From the NCBI GenBank assembly GCA_025200525.1, contig CM045770.1, positions 118,955,429-119,019,428 of the forward strand: DNA of 64,000 bases, in the 5' to 3' direction. The notes beneath the pieces are model-generated. The model saw only the letters and a list, made by a program, of their open reading frames with translations. It was not told the origin of the DNA and ran no database searches. Positions within the stretch are counted from its first letter, which is position 1; every line of letters starts with the position of its first letter. A program made the position numbers and the translations under genes. Below, one piece after another: positions 22,460 to 34,910 of the stretch. The stretch comes from Camellia lanceoleosa (taxonomy: Eukaryota > Streptophyta > Magnoliopsida > Ericales > Theaceae).

Positions 22460-23506
22460 ATATGTAAAATTGTTCCCTTCATATTTGAGATTTGTCATTC
22501 TGATAAAAATAGTAAAATTTATTATTTTATTATTACTTCTAATTACCATCAAAATCAAATGAGCTTGATTAATGGACACAAACTTTCACTAATATCATTA
22601 TTTTAGTTAAAAGAATTAATTTGATACGTGAGATTCAACGCGACAAATTTGTCATGTTTGGAAGCACAATAATTATATTTTGCTGTGTGATTTTCCATCT
22701 CCTTTGAAAATGATCCAAGGAAATATTAAAAGATATCCAGAAATTTACCAAGGATGTTTTCAATTGAACTTTTGATGTCTTTGATACCATTTGTAACCTA
22801 AAGATTATGAGTTCACAATAGGGAAAAAATAAATAAATAAAAATATGATTGGTTTTGTTTTTAAAATTGATTTTCTTTTTTTTTTTTTTGTTAAAAAAAT
22901 AAAAACTAATATGGTGAAAAAAGTGAAAAAAATAAATTTTAAAACACTTATCATTTTTATATGATTTTATCTTTTTTGGAAAGAAATATATTCTTAATTT
23001 TTATTTCGTCAAATCAAATTCTACTCTTATCAAAACCAAAAAAAAAAAAAATTAAAAACTAAATAGAAGCCCTCCTAATTATTTTGGTAAGGAAAAATTT
23101 TAAGAGGTTATAAAATTTTTTGAAAAATAAAAAAAGAGGACATAAAGAAACAGTTAGAACTAACTGTTTTACAAATCTTCAAAATTTGATTCTTTTGTCA
23201 AATTTTATATTAAATGTATATTTTGAAGATCTTGAAAAAAATGAATATAAATTTTATTAAAATGGATGTAAAAAACTATAATTATGACATTTCAAAGTTA
23301 AAACAAAAGAAGGAAAAGAAAATGTTGTCGTGTTGAGAAAAGTGTATTAGAATGTGTAAAAAATGTATTAAAATATATGTATATGTAAAATATGTATTGA
23401 GATTATAATTATTGTGACATTTTGTGTTCCTTATTGACAGCTTGATTAACCCGATTCTTAATAAAATAAAAAATAAGAAATCTAGAAAAAGGGATCAAAA
23501 TAATTA
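22460..23506. other. AT-rich intergenic stretch
   Basis: Homopolymer A/T runs and no coding signal. I see nothing supportable as a gene or RNA. Confidence 0.6.
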
Positions 23507-23877
23507 AGACAATTTACATCGATAGTCCCTATATTTTGGCTCTTGTATTATTTTAATTCATGTAATTTTAATTGACTTGATTTTGACTTTGAAGTTATAA
23601 CTTTGTCTCAATTTAATCCAAACGATTCAACAAATAGATTTTTTTTTTTTTTTTAATAAAAAATGTACATATGAATGGCATGTGTCGTGATTTTAGGAAA
23701 ATTATCATAAATTTGATCAACTCAATAATCATTTTTATCAAAAACCCTAATGACATTATCAATTAGATCAAATTGATACAAAATTTAAAATTAAGAATAA
23801 AAATTAAACTAATTAAAAATGAAATGATCAAAATGATATAAGAGACAAAATATAAGAATTATTAATATAATTTGCTC
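23507..23877. mobile_element. Diverged Mutator-type MITE, 371 bp
   Basis: Left end AGACAATTTACATCGATAGT and the complement of the right end GAGCAAATTATATTAATAAT share the core (A)AATTTA-A-T and continue into CCTATATTTTGGCTCTT-like arms. Flanking 9-mers AAATAATTA (23498-23506) and AAACAATTA (23878-23886) agree at 8 of 9. The ends resemble those of the MITEs at 2145, 33468 and 37521. Confidence 0.65.
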
Positions 23878-23886
23878 AAACAATTA

Positions 23887-26800
23887 TAAAAAGAAAGGGA
23901 ATTCAATCTTTCTATAAAATTATGTAAATTTTTTCAAACTTATATAATTTATTTAAATTTATATAATTTTATAATATGGCGGAGATACGTTTGTCTAAGA
24001 AGAGTAGTAGGTGGTAAAATGGGAACTTGAGTAGGGGCGAGGGAGGAAAGTAGAGGAAGTAAAACGCTTGGAGAGTAGCCGACACACGAAAATCATGTAT
24101 TAGGAAACGGTTAAAATAGAAGTAAAGAGAGCATAGCATGTGCCACTGCCAAAGACGACCACCACACCAGTTGAAAACCAAACCAAATCAAATCAAACCA
24201 AACATCATATTCATAAGCAATGACGCCATGTCGGCGGCTGTCTGTTTTTCCACACCATCCCCGGGGTAGATACGCCAAAAAAATAAAAAATAAATAAAAT
24301 ATATTTACAACATAATAAATAACTTTTATTAACTCAAGGGTGTAGTAATTTGGTAAGGTTTGGAAGTAGAAATGACGAGGTTTTAAGTTTCACTCTTTTT
24401 AAAGTGAGTTATTTGGATTATAATATATTTGAGGTCTTAAGTTTGACTCTTTCTAAAGTCAGTCATTCATAAGTAAGACAATTTTTTCAAGTTTGGATGA
24501 ATTATACCTAATGTCAGAAATGTGGATTCAAATCTCCGTTAATGTGTAAGTGCGAGTGCGAGTACAAGTGCGAATGTACAATTTATAGAGGTTATCCTAC
24601 GTGGTTACGTCTTTTTTAAGTAACATTTACATTTATAACTTCCTGTTTAAAGTGTTATAATTTTTAAAAATTATAAACAATTTTTTTTATTAATTTTTTT
24701 ATAAAAAAAAAAGTATAAACAATTTACACAATGGAAAATGATAACGAGTGTCCCATAGGCGTTGTTTAATGTTGCGAAATGTGAAAAGTGTTTTGAAAAT
24801 ATGTAAAATTATTAAAAAGTATATTGATTTCAATAAAAATGTATTAAAATTAGTGAAAAATGTATCATGTTTTACAAATATTTTGTCTTTTACTTATACG
24901 CTAAAAACACTTGTTAGCAAAACCCTTAGACAATTTATTAAACACAAAAAGTTGGTTTAACTTTTTGTTTATTTATTTTTTAATTTCTTCTTCTTTTTTC
25001 CCTACTTTTTTCAACCACTATTCATTGCTTATCATTAATAACTACTATCAATACTGACCTCCTCCACCAACCACCTCAGGCCACTACTTTCCACTGATGG
25101 TAACTATATTCGGCTACCAACTTTTCTTGAATCATTTTCAACTATCACATTAGGCGTCCGACCGGCCAACATCTCTGACAATCAATAATCACTTTCGGCC
25201 ACCACTTCTTCTAGCTAGCAACCACCTCTCACCAATGGCCATCGCCCTTCAACCACTACCTTCCACAACTAACAACTACCTTCGTATATTATCTCTAACC
25301 ATTGACAATCAGCTCTTGCAACCAACACTTTTCATTCATTTTCAAAATAAAATTTTAAAATAGGTGTGTACGAAACATATTTTTTATTTTCGTTTTTATC
25401 CAAAATAAATATAAACATGTTTAATGGTTTCTGTAAACTAAAAATAATAAAGTGTAAATGTTTCCAAACGACAACTTAGTTTTGAATTTTCAAATATAGT
25501 TTTTGAATTTTTCATATTTTAATATTTTTTATTTTTTTTAAATGTTCCCAAAAATTAAAAACATTTATGAATTAAAAATAAAATAAAATTGGCGAAATAA
25601 AATTTTGAGTGTAAGTATGAAAAAAATAGATTAATGGCAAAGCTTACAAATTTCAATAATTAAAATGTTAATTTTTTCCATGAATTTATAATTAGTTTGG
25701 AAATGTACCACTAATTTGTAGTTTTCCTTAAAAAAACATCAATAAATAAAAAAAATACAGAACATGTACTGAATTTATATTATATTATATATTTGTATTT
25801 TTTTTTTGAATTTTTAAATATATTTTTTTATAAATTTTTCATTTGCATATTGGTTAGGTGTATTTAAAAATTAACAAAATTGATAAAAAAAAAATATTTA
25901 AAAAGTTATAAAATAAAGATAATAAAACAAGAAAAATAATAAACTAAAAAATTATATTTGAAAATTCAAAACAAAACATATTGAATTTTAATTTTTGGAG
26001 TTACATAAGGACATGCAAAATATCTAAGTTGTGTCATTTTATTTAGTGTTTGAGAGTGCCAATTTACTCAACATATAAAAGATGTTTAAATTTGACCCCC
26101 TAACCTAACTCACTCTATAGATGGCATTAACTCAAGGGTTAATTTGTAAATGGAACTAAAAGATTAGATTTTTTTGTCGCTAAAGTATATGTTAGTGTTA
26201 TATTAGTTTCTAATATTTAAATTATGTCATTTTAATTCCTAATGTACAGAAAAAAAAAATGTTTGATTTTAGTCTCCCAACCTAATTTTCTTTGTCTAAA
26301 CCAGGAGTAAAGTGTGAAAATATAAATTACTTCAAAATAAAATATTGGACTTTTTTAAATAAATAAATAAATAATCTTTGAACAAAAATATTACCACCAT
26401 CTGACATGTATATATATTAATTACTTCAAAACATAAGATATTTTTCCCAGCAAATTTTTATTTTTTGCACAAAGAAATTCAACATGATGATGTGCCTATT
26501 TAATAACACACGTTATGCGATCACCAGATCTGATTAAGAGCTCTAAAAAACAGAGTACTAATAGCTCTAATGAGCTAGAAATGTTTTAAAAAAAAAAAAA
26601 AAAAAAAAAGAGACGCCCATCACATCATGGGGAGAGCCAACTCATTAGTGCTCCCCCTAATGCTCCAAAGCATTTTTGATGCGATCACATTGTCAATTTG
26701 GTTAGGGAACATCTTTAAAAAATTAAAAGTCACTAAAAAGTTAAATAATCATATAAAAAAGTCCAATATTTTTTTTTTCTCTATTTCTTGCATTTTTTTT

Positions 26801-27140
26801 GTGTAAAAAGTCAAAAATTATCCTAAACATAGTACTTTTTTTTCACCTCACATTTTAACCAAAAAAAAAAAAAAAATACTAAATTATTATATATTCTCTC
26901 ACTATTAAGTGAATTCACGTGGTCCTCTTAGAAAATCAAATAATTTCTCCTCACAATGGAAGTATAAATTTGAATTAATCATAGTTTACATTTTTCAATT
27001 GTGTTAAAGTTAAACTTTATCTCGTAAAATTAAGGGTACTTGGTCCATAAATTCAAATTTAGATTTTGTTTGGTGAAAAGTCTGCGTGTAGAAATACTTT
27101 GTCAATAAAGACATGGTGATGAAAAATGTCAAAACTACCC
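23887..27140. other. AT-rich gene-poor region
   Basis: No coding sequence is supportable. The region 24960-25340 is unusually rich in CCA/CAAC words, a low-complexity tract within AT-rich DNA. Partly inverted sequences near 24765 (GGCGTTGTTTAATGTTG) and 25470 (complement TTGTCGTTTGGAAACATT) hint at an old DNA transposon, but the ends are unconvincing. Confidence 0.5.
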
Positions 27141-27227
27141 TTATATATATATATCATAAACATGGTTGAAATTCCACAATTCTCTCATTCTCTCTTTAAA
27201 CCCTAACCCTCTGTCTCTCTCTCTCTC

Positions 27228-27655
27228 TCTACCATTGTTATCAGAGGATGACAACCTGTTGGACTTGACATTCGCCGCTCGACCTTGCTGTAATAGAAGA
27301 CCCGAGGGTCTGCTTGGCCGACATAGAGGCATCCAGACCGATCTCAGTTTGGTTTTCTAGGGTTTTGATCACCAGACTACACAAAGAAAAAAAAATACAT
27401 TCGACCTATTCACCGGATCTATAACCTCTGACGAACTCCACTCACAATCGCGTCGCCATCACTGTCTCTCTTCTCTTTTCTCTCTCTCTCTCTCTCTCTC
27501 TCTTTCTATCTTTACCATTCCTATTAAAAGACGACAACCTACTAGACTCGGCCTCCGCCGCTATGGTGGAATGAAGGTCTGCTTGGCCAACATGGAGGCG
27601 TCCAAACCGATCTCAGCCTGGTTTTCTAGGGTTTCGATCACCAGAGTACACAAAC
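27228..27655. repeat. Duplicated segment, two diverged copies
   Basis: A block beginning TACCATTGTTATCAGAGGAT at about 27230 and ending GGTTTTGATCACCAGACTAC is repeated at about 27513-27640. Shared words are GACAACCT, GGTCTGCTTGGCC, CCGATCTCAG and TTGGTTTTCTAGGGTTT. CT microsatellites precede both copies. Sequence character suggests a duplicated promoter or 5' leader of a lost gene, but no coding continuation is seen. Confidence 0.7.
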
Positions 27656-27710
27656 CATCACTATTCCTCTCTCTTTCTCTCATTCTCTCTGTTCCTCTCT
27701 ATGTTTTAAA

Positions 27711-27738
27711 TTTATATATATATATATATATATATATT
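27711..27738. repeat. (TA)n microsatellite
   Basis: A pure TA dinucleotide run following the duplicated block. Confidence 0.85.
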
Positions 27739-27739
27739 T

Positions 27740-28708
27740 TGATTTGAACTCATATCCTAGTATTGATGAAGATGAAAAAGATGATGATCTGTTGAATAGT
27801 GTTAGATTTTATTTTTATTTTTTTGGTATACATTTGAGCTCAGATCTGGTGTGTAGATGTGTTTGATTTGTGTTTTGTTTATTTTTTGAGATTGATGATA
27901 GCCTATGGGTGATTTGTCTATGTTTGGTGAAATGTTTGTTTTTTCTTCTAAATATATCTAGAAAATATGTTTGTGTTTGTGAAATTAGAATGGTTTATAA
28001 TGTTTTATTGAATCTATTTGAATAAATTTGTATGTATGTGTTTGTTTTTGGTCTTTGTAAAAATATTTTTGCATTTTGTTTGTGTTCTATCTATTCAATC
28101 TCTCCCTCTCTCTCTCTCTCCCTCTCTCATAAGAATTTCACAGAAATAATTATTTAACACAGATAAGGAATTAATTATAATTTTGTTGTGTAGTGTGTTG
28201 CTTCATTGATTATCTACTAGACTTTCAACAGGTAAAAAATTGATTGAGGTTTGGTTATACCAACGATCTATTCATTCAAAAAATTGAATAGATAAAAATA
28301 AATTTCAATAGATAGGAAAAATTAAAGAGAAAAATCCACAGAATTTGAACAAATAAAAAAAGAAATCCACAAAATTTGAACGGATAAGGAAAAAAAATTC
28401 AACAAATAGATATAAATTTGAACATATAGGAAAAATTTTGAACAAAATGTCAACGTAAGTCAACAAATTAAAAAGTCAACAAATAAATTAAAGGGTAAAT
28501 TAAAAACAAAATGACTTTCAAAACAAATAAAATGACTTCTTCCCAAACTATTTCATGAAAGGTGGATTTCTCACTAACAAAAAAATATCCACTAAATCCA
28601 ATGCCTTCCAACCCCCTTAAATTAAATTTATCACCAATTTATTCTAAAATTAAAGGTGCGCTTTGGAACTTATAACTTTTGTGAAAGTTGCAATTTGTTG
28701 CTTGAAAA

Positions 28709-28760
<52 letters not shown>

Positions 28761-30020
28761 TCTTTACACCTTATAATTTTGTATACAAGTTGCATTTTGC
28801 ACTACTTTTAAAAAAATTTCAGGTATGGTGAAAACTAAAGGTGTGAAGTATCAACATTTTATTTTACAAGACGTGAAGTGAAAATTTTACAAAATTATGT
28901 GTAAGGTGCAATTTTTAATTTATGAGAACGAAATGCAACTTTCTCAACTAAAATTTGTAGGACGAAGGGTCACTACTAATCATGTTTTTAGGGGAATATT
29001 AAATGAAAAAAATAAAAAAATAATCATTTGAATGCAAAGGGATACAAGTGAGAACTGTGTCATTTTGTATAATCTTACTTACACTATGCACGTCTCAATA
29101 GAGTCCATTGATTTGCAATTTTTTTGATTTACCTTTTATCTAATATTCTCCTAAATTTTTATTGGGTAAACCACATTGAGATTTAGTAAAAATGCAAAAA
29201 ATTCTACAATTTTAATATAATTACACCATGCTCCCTTTCAATTTAAATTTATATATAACACTTACCCTCAATGTTAGTCTGTCAAAGTTAAAACTGTTTT
29301 TAAAAAAGATGACATCACCAATTTTAACCCTTAGATTAAGTAAGTAAAATTAATAGTGTCATTTATATCTTTATTGTGAAAAATGAAAAGACAAAATAAC
29401 CTTCACCAACACTACTCCCTTTCTTCATCCTACTGATTGTTATTAGGAAAGAAAGAAGAGAAAAAAAGAGAAGCAATATCTTAAAGATAAAACCAAGAGT
29501 ACGATCAACCTATTGAACACAAATCTAACCACTAGCCTTACAGGGCAAGTGTCTTTCTCAACTTTGATGTTGTCATTTCTTTTTTTGGCACTCAGTCAAA
29601 TCCAGGTTTTAAAATTTTTGACCATATTACCCTAAACTCTTATTTGTCCACATAAGTACAACAATTTAAAAAATCGCATTATTCCTACCTAACTAGCCCC
29701 CACCTATTTGTCCACATGTCTATATTACCAACATCGGTAACCGTTGACCTCTGACACTAATAACTTTTCCGGTGGCTCTCCAATGATAGCGAGTTTTCCA
29801 ACTCACCAAGGACAATAATTGGTGATTGACAATAGTGTGTGAGTGTAACAATACAAGGATAAAAATGAAGGAAAAAAAATTTCTTAAAAAACAATGATTT
29901 TTACTTCTCACTAATATATTTCATTAACCATGTCCTTAGAACCAAAACAGAACAATCACCGAACTTAATGTTGTATATATCCATAAAAGTGGACTCTCAC
30001 CAATTTTTCAATTTTTTTTT
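27740..30020. other. Non-coding region left of the MED26 gene
   Basis: No gene is supportable. It contains CT-rich patches (28098-28127), the (AAT)n run at 28708-28760, and AT-rich sequence. Short open frames do not resemble known proteins. Confidence 0.55.
28708..28760. repeat. (AAT)n microsatellite
   Basis: About 17 uninterrupted AAT units. Confidence 0.95.
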
Positions 30021-30022
30021 CC

Positions 30023-30462
30023 TTTTAATTGAAAGAATAGTATCATAGTCATGTTTCATTCAACAGAGCATGAGATCAATTACAATCCTACTAAAAGTGA
30101 ACATCCAACCAACTTCTTACATTCATATCATGTCAAAATGTACTTATTATTCTGTGCAAATTTATATACGTAACAGTCTGATAATGGAACAGGAAAAGGA
30201 GATGTCCGAGAGAAAATTGGTGAACTTATCACCCTTTTTTTTTTTCGTTTTAATTGAAAGAATAGTATCATAGTCATGTTTCATTCAACAGAGCATGATA
30301 TCAATTACAATCCTACTAAAAGTGAGCATCCAACCAACTTCTTATATTCATTTCATGTCAAAATGTTTCATACTATAAATGTACTTATTATTCTGTGCAA
30401 ATTTATATATGTAACACAGTCTGATAATGGAACGGGAAAAGGAGATGGTCTGAGAGAAAATC
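30023..30462. repeat. 225-bp tandem duplication downstream of MED26 gene
   Basis: The block starting TTTTAATTGAAAGAATAGTA at 30023 recurs at 30248 with high identity (CATTCAACAGAGCATGA, TCCTACTAAAAGTGA and AAAAGGAGATG are shared). The second copy has an 18-bp insertion (TTTCATACTATAAATGTA region). It starts about 250 bp past the MED26 stop, in or beyond its 3' UTR. Confidence 0.9.
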
Positions 30463-30715
30463 ATCATATGGGATGGGTGAAAATCACATTCATCAACAAC
30501 AAATCAAGAATTTAGACCTCGTAATCTATACCAGCCACCCAAATCGAATGAAAAAGTTCATTACCTCAAACTGAGTCTTAATTTAGCAGCGTCATCATCG
30601 ATGCTCGAGTGGGTGAAGCCACATAGTAAGAGTTTTCTTCCACTTTATTGGCTTTCAAAATGGAAGAAATTTTGAAATGTTGTTTATTCGAATCAACTTC
30701 ACAAAAACAAACAAG

Positions 30716-33700
30716 CTAGCGACGCCCATTTGCCCAATGCCTGTTGTGATTTCCAGGTCTCATGTGAGGATTCCTAGGGCCAAGCCCTTGCTTTGGGAGA
30801 TCCTGCAATTCCATGACCTGGATAGTTCTTTGTCTCTTTGCTGTCAAATAGAATAACAATCACCATCATATAAAAATAATTTCATTATGTGTCTCTACTG
30901 AAAGTTATTTTGATGAAAAATAAATCAAATACGGAAAGTAAAATCCAAAATATGGTAAGAGTAAGTTTGAAGGAGCAGATACCATTTTCAGCTTGTTGGT
31001 AGCGCTCATGGAGCTTCCTCTTTGCGGCTTCAAGTTTTGCAGCATCATCCAAACACTTCGGTTTCTAATTGAACAGCAAAAATAGATCAAAATGAATGAT
31101 CCAAGCAGCAAGCTATTTGACATCTGTACAGGTGATATTGTTTTAAATAACAGTATCGATGACACAGTCATATATATCAGTCAACATCGGACAGAATCGG
31201 CCGATCTATCAATGAATAATGGTATGGGAAGTCTAAAATTCCAATACGTAACAGCAGATATTTAAAAATAATGGATTTTCCTGATACTCACATCTTCTTG
31301 AGCAGCTAGTGGCTTCTTTTGGATTGTGATCGGCCTGTTTGAGTTTTGCTGGGATTTTGTCTCACTGCTGACCTTTTGCTCCATGTTTAATTTTGTCGGC
31401 CTCCCAGGGCCAGACTCGGTGTTCAAGGGCTTATGTGGTTTCACAACAGCATTTGGTTTCTTCATTACAGGTTCTTGATTCTTCCTTTCTTCACCCTTCT
31501 TGTCCTTGGCAGGTACATACGGTTCATGGGGAACTTGCTGCTTCCACTTGGGAACAGTTTGATTCGCCATTGATGGTTTTCTGCCATTTTCACGGTTCTT
31601 CTTGAATTCCCCACTGTTTCGAGGATCTAAAACAACATCCCCATTTAAAAATCATGAATCTCTAAGAAAGTGGGGAATTCAAACAAAGAACCGAATAGCA
31701 AAAAGCTTTATAAGAAAAGCATAAAGGATCACAAATTCAACTCACTTCCATCATCATCTATGCCATCGAAGAACTTTGGTAAGCGCAATTGAGAAAGACA
31801 GAAAAATAAGCAAAATGTGTCAGTCTCTAACCACAAAAGGCTAATAAACTAACTTCCTCGAGAAAAAAAAGACATGAACACACCCACACCCACCTGGGAC
31901 AGCTCTATTGTAGCATTATTAAGAAAAGCTCCTTCGTCTAATGGAGGAGAAGGGAGGCCTTCTTCTTCTTCTTCATCAACAACAGATGGGTTTACAGACT
32001 CCGGGGTACCTTCTGCACCTATGAAAATATAAATATTTTTAGAACTCAGTTTCAGTCAAGAATGAAATGAGAGAACAAAATGTACTTAAGTGGACAGAAA
32101 AGGTGTCTGATGACAAAGGAATCAAAAAAATTTGATAACTTAGATTTTAGGAATTATATTTACATTAGAATATTACGTAGGATTTAATTATTTGGAGTTT
32201 CCTAATTATTAGGTAAGATATATTATTTGAAGTGTTCTATATTTTGAAAGCTCTTAATTAGGGTTTTGGTTGCCTATAAATAGGCTAGTATACAGTAGGG
32301 TTTGATGGCTTTGAATGATAAATTGAATTGAGAGTTCTTTTTTGTTTTTTGTTTTTTTTTTAATTATTGTTTTAGGGTTTAGTTTATTTCCTTTGTGTCA
32401 TTTATTCTGTTCTCTTTTTTGTTTTTTTTTTTTTGGAACAAGAAAGGATGCTCCGTGGGAACATCATAACATCTGTGGGCCTTGGCACTGGACCCGGAGT
32501 AACCGGTTGCCAGATTTAATCCAACCCATAAAAAGGGACCCACCACTAGGGCACACAAATTGACCTCGCCTACCCGCCACACAGGAGGCAGAGTGTCGAT
32601 TGGAGTACAACGCGATGAGCCGAAGCAAATTGGGGCCACGCCAACCCCCCCCCCCCCCCGGGCGAGAATCAACCCCTGCTTGGCTGGGTGGAGGGGAGAT
32701 GCGCAATCCACTGGGTCACCACCCCCAGTGGTATTCTGTTCTCTTTGATATCCTTGTTCTTGCTTCGGTGGTCCTACATCAAATGCATATATGCTATATC
32801 TATCAAAAGCTAATTCTTACCTGAAATAGCCGCTGTAGCAATGACCCACGCATCTACCATATCTTTCCACACTCTGCAATTAATGATCATGCAGTTAGAA
32901 ACAAAAAGAATATGCCATACTGATCTAATATAACAAATTGAAAGTTCCTGAGTACATTTAGCTATAACTGGATAGAAAAAGGGAATTAATTAGCAACATT
33001 CTTACCAAACATTCCACTAACACGTAGAGGAATCATATTGGCAGCAAAATGTTAGATGACTTGTTTAACACAGACAAAGGATAATATAATAACCCAAGAT
33101 TTCCGCAATTCATATGCTTACAAAGAAGCTGAATTTGATAACGGTTGTTTATGGCGATCAGCATAGAAAAATAGAACTTCTTAAACTAGCACTGTTTCTA
33201 TTGTACAAGGATAAGCTGAAAAATGTTTGAATAAAGCAATTCCTATCATCAAAATTGTCATCATCTTCATCATAACTATAGGAATCATCAGCACATCTAT
33301 AAGGAAATCGAAGTCTAAGTAGTATAATTCCCTGCTGATAATCGTGATAAGACATAAAAAGAAAGTACTGTCTTAGCAAGAATGCTGCTGATTAAAGCAA
33401 ATAGAATTACCAGTACCACTAAATTCACAAATTTGGAAGAAAATAACATATCAGCGCTTTTAAACTAGGGCAAACTACAAACACCCCCATCGAGGTTTGG
33501 TGAAAATACAGATTCCCCCTGAAGTTTGAGAAATTACATCCCGCCCCCTGAGGTTTATATTTTCATAACAAATTATCCCCTGAGGTTTTTATTTTCATAC
33601 AGATTCTCCCCTAATTTCATTTAATTTGTTATGAAAATTTGACCCTCAGGAGGCAATTTGTAATTTCTCAAACTTCAGGGAATCTATATTTTCACCAAAT

Positions 33701-34910
33701 TTCGAGGGGGTGTTTGTAATTTGCCCTTTAAACTATGTAGATTCTTTGTTGGTAAACTTAACCATACAACAATGAATTCACATAAGTTCATCCATCAAAT
33801 GACCAAATCTAGAACATAAAATAATGCCTAGCAAGAGGAAAGAATTACATACTCGATGAGCGTCCGTGCAAGATTTCGAATCTGCTTCGATCCGTGTTTC
33901 CTCAGAGCATTAACAGACTTTCCAATCTCTGTGGCCTGTGGTATAGCGAGTAATGCAATTCAATTCACTACACTCACAGAAAACTTAAAACAAAAACTAA
34001 TGGGAAAAAAAAAATTTGCAGCCAAAAAAAAAAAACAAGAGTGTTCATACCTTCAGTGTATCCACAGACAAAACCATCAATTGAAGCCTCCTCAGTGAAT
34101 CAAATAATACTGAATCAGACTGTCACAAGAAAGCAAAAAGCTTGAAGGGCTCTCTCTATCTTTACCAGATAAGTGTAACAATAACCAAGCAATTTCCCAA
34201 ATAACATAAAACAATATTCAAACAAATTCAAATCCAATACCCCAAAAAAAAAAAAAAAAAAACACTCAACAGAATTGCAAAAATCAAAGACTTAATCATA
34301 TGCTACTTGGCAATAACAGACCAATCTCCCATTTATCAGTCAAAGTTCTTACCAAAAAAAAAAAAAAACACTTTCAAAAGCAACAAAATACAGAAATGAA
34401 AATTGAATTCACATAGAAGAGAAAGATTCAGTAGAAGTTATGAAGATAAACCTCATCTTGACAATTATCAATAATCTTTTTGATCCTCAAGACCTCCCCA
34501 AAAATCTGACTCTCTTCTTCAATATCATCAGTCAATGCCTCAGCTTCTCCATAGCTGTAATTGCTCACTTGGTTGAAATTCATTTCAACCTGATCATCTC
34601 TACTACTATTCACCTTGCTCTCTTTACCACCACCAGTCTCAAATTCACATCCATTTTTCTGAAACCCACTCTTACAACCTTGGTCCTCATCCTCTACAGG
34701 AACTTTCAACTCCACGCGTTCACACCCGACACACCGAATCAATTTACATGAAAACAAGGTTACTGCAATTCGATCTCTCCGCAATCTGAACTCCTGTGGA
34801 CAATCCGAAGCAGCAACAATAATTGCGTTCTCGATTATATCGAATATATCGAAATTGGAGGTTCGAAAATAGTCCCTCCAGTTGTCCAGGGTTCTAGATT
34901 TAATGACCAT
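30716..34910 (-). CDS. MED26: Mediator subunit 26-like protein (TFIIS N-terminal domain)
   Basis: Nine exons on the minus strand: 34910-34452, 34119-34051, 33935-33853, 32873-32821, 32018-31894, 31773-31746, 31626-31292, 31064-30983 and 30840-30716. All introns are GT-AG, all phases agree, and the product is 452 residues. Residues 1-60 (TLDNWRDYFRTSNFDIFDII, then CPQEFRLRRDRIA and LFSCKLIRC) match the plant MED26 N-terminus. Residues about 138-215 form the TFIIS N-terminal helical domain (SVNALRKHGSKQIRNLARTL and VWKDMVDAW). An acidic Pro-rich linker (EEEEEGLPSPPLDEG) and a basic linker follow. The C-terminus has a helix KLEAAKRKLHERYQQAENA and VMELQDLPKQG. The protein is expected in the nucleus as a Mediator component acting in RNA polymerase II transcription. 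Length fits Arabidopsis MED26b-type proteins. The ATG at 34910 is chosen because upstream in-frame sequence lacks an ATG and conservation starts here. Which paralogue (26a, b or c) is unresolved. Confidence 0.92.
32418..32731 (-). mobile_element. tRNA-derived SINE in MED26 intron 4
   Basis: On the minus strand it has a pol III A box TGACCCAGTGG (complement of 32708-32718) and, about 35 bases on, a B box GGGTTGATTCTC (complement of 32664-32675). A G-run (C15 at 32645-32659 on +), a unique body and a poly-A tail (poly-T near 32422-32435) follow. Perfect 15-bp target duplications TATTCTGTTCTCTTT flank it (32403-32417 and 32732-32746). This is diagnostic of LINE-mediated retrotransposition. It lies in the same orientation as the host gene. 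Confidence 0.93.
32645..32659. repeat. Poly-C (15) tract inside SINE
   Basis: A homopolymer run in the SINE body, poly-G in the SINE's own orientation. Confidence 0.95.
33468..33726. mobile_element. Mutator-type MITE in MED26 intron 3
   Basis: 259 bp with about 50-bp terminal inverted repeats: GGGCAAACTACAAACACCCC at left and, on the minus strand at right, GGGCAAATTACAAACACCCC. Perfect 9-bp target duplications TTTAAACTA lie at 33459-33467 and 33727-33735. The perfect duplication and well-preserved arms suggest a relatively young insertion. Confidence 0.93.

Larger units (their letters stand above)
32109..32777. mobile_element. Possible old LTR around the SINE
   Basis: Sequence on both sides of the SINE resembles an LTR: CCTATAAATAGGC at about 32273 as a TATA region, then a T-rich leader and TTGTTCTTGCTTCGGTGG. 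Ends and target duplications are unclear, so this is a weak call for a decayed solo LTR or TRIM in the intron. Confidence 0.3.

Noticed and set aside
24960..25340. CCA/CAAC-rich tract as a Pro/Thr-rich coding exon
   Set aside because: No sustained open frame; the composition looks like low-complexity non-coding DNA.
24765..25480. Possible DNA transposon with GTTGTTT-type ends
   Set aside because: The inverted ends are short and imperfect and no target duplication was found.
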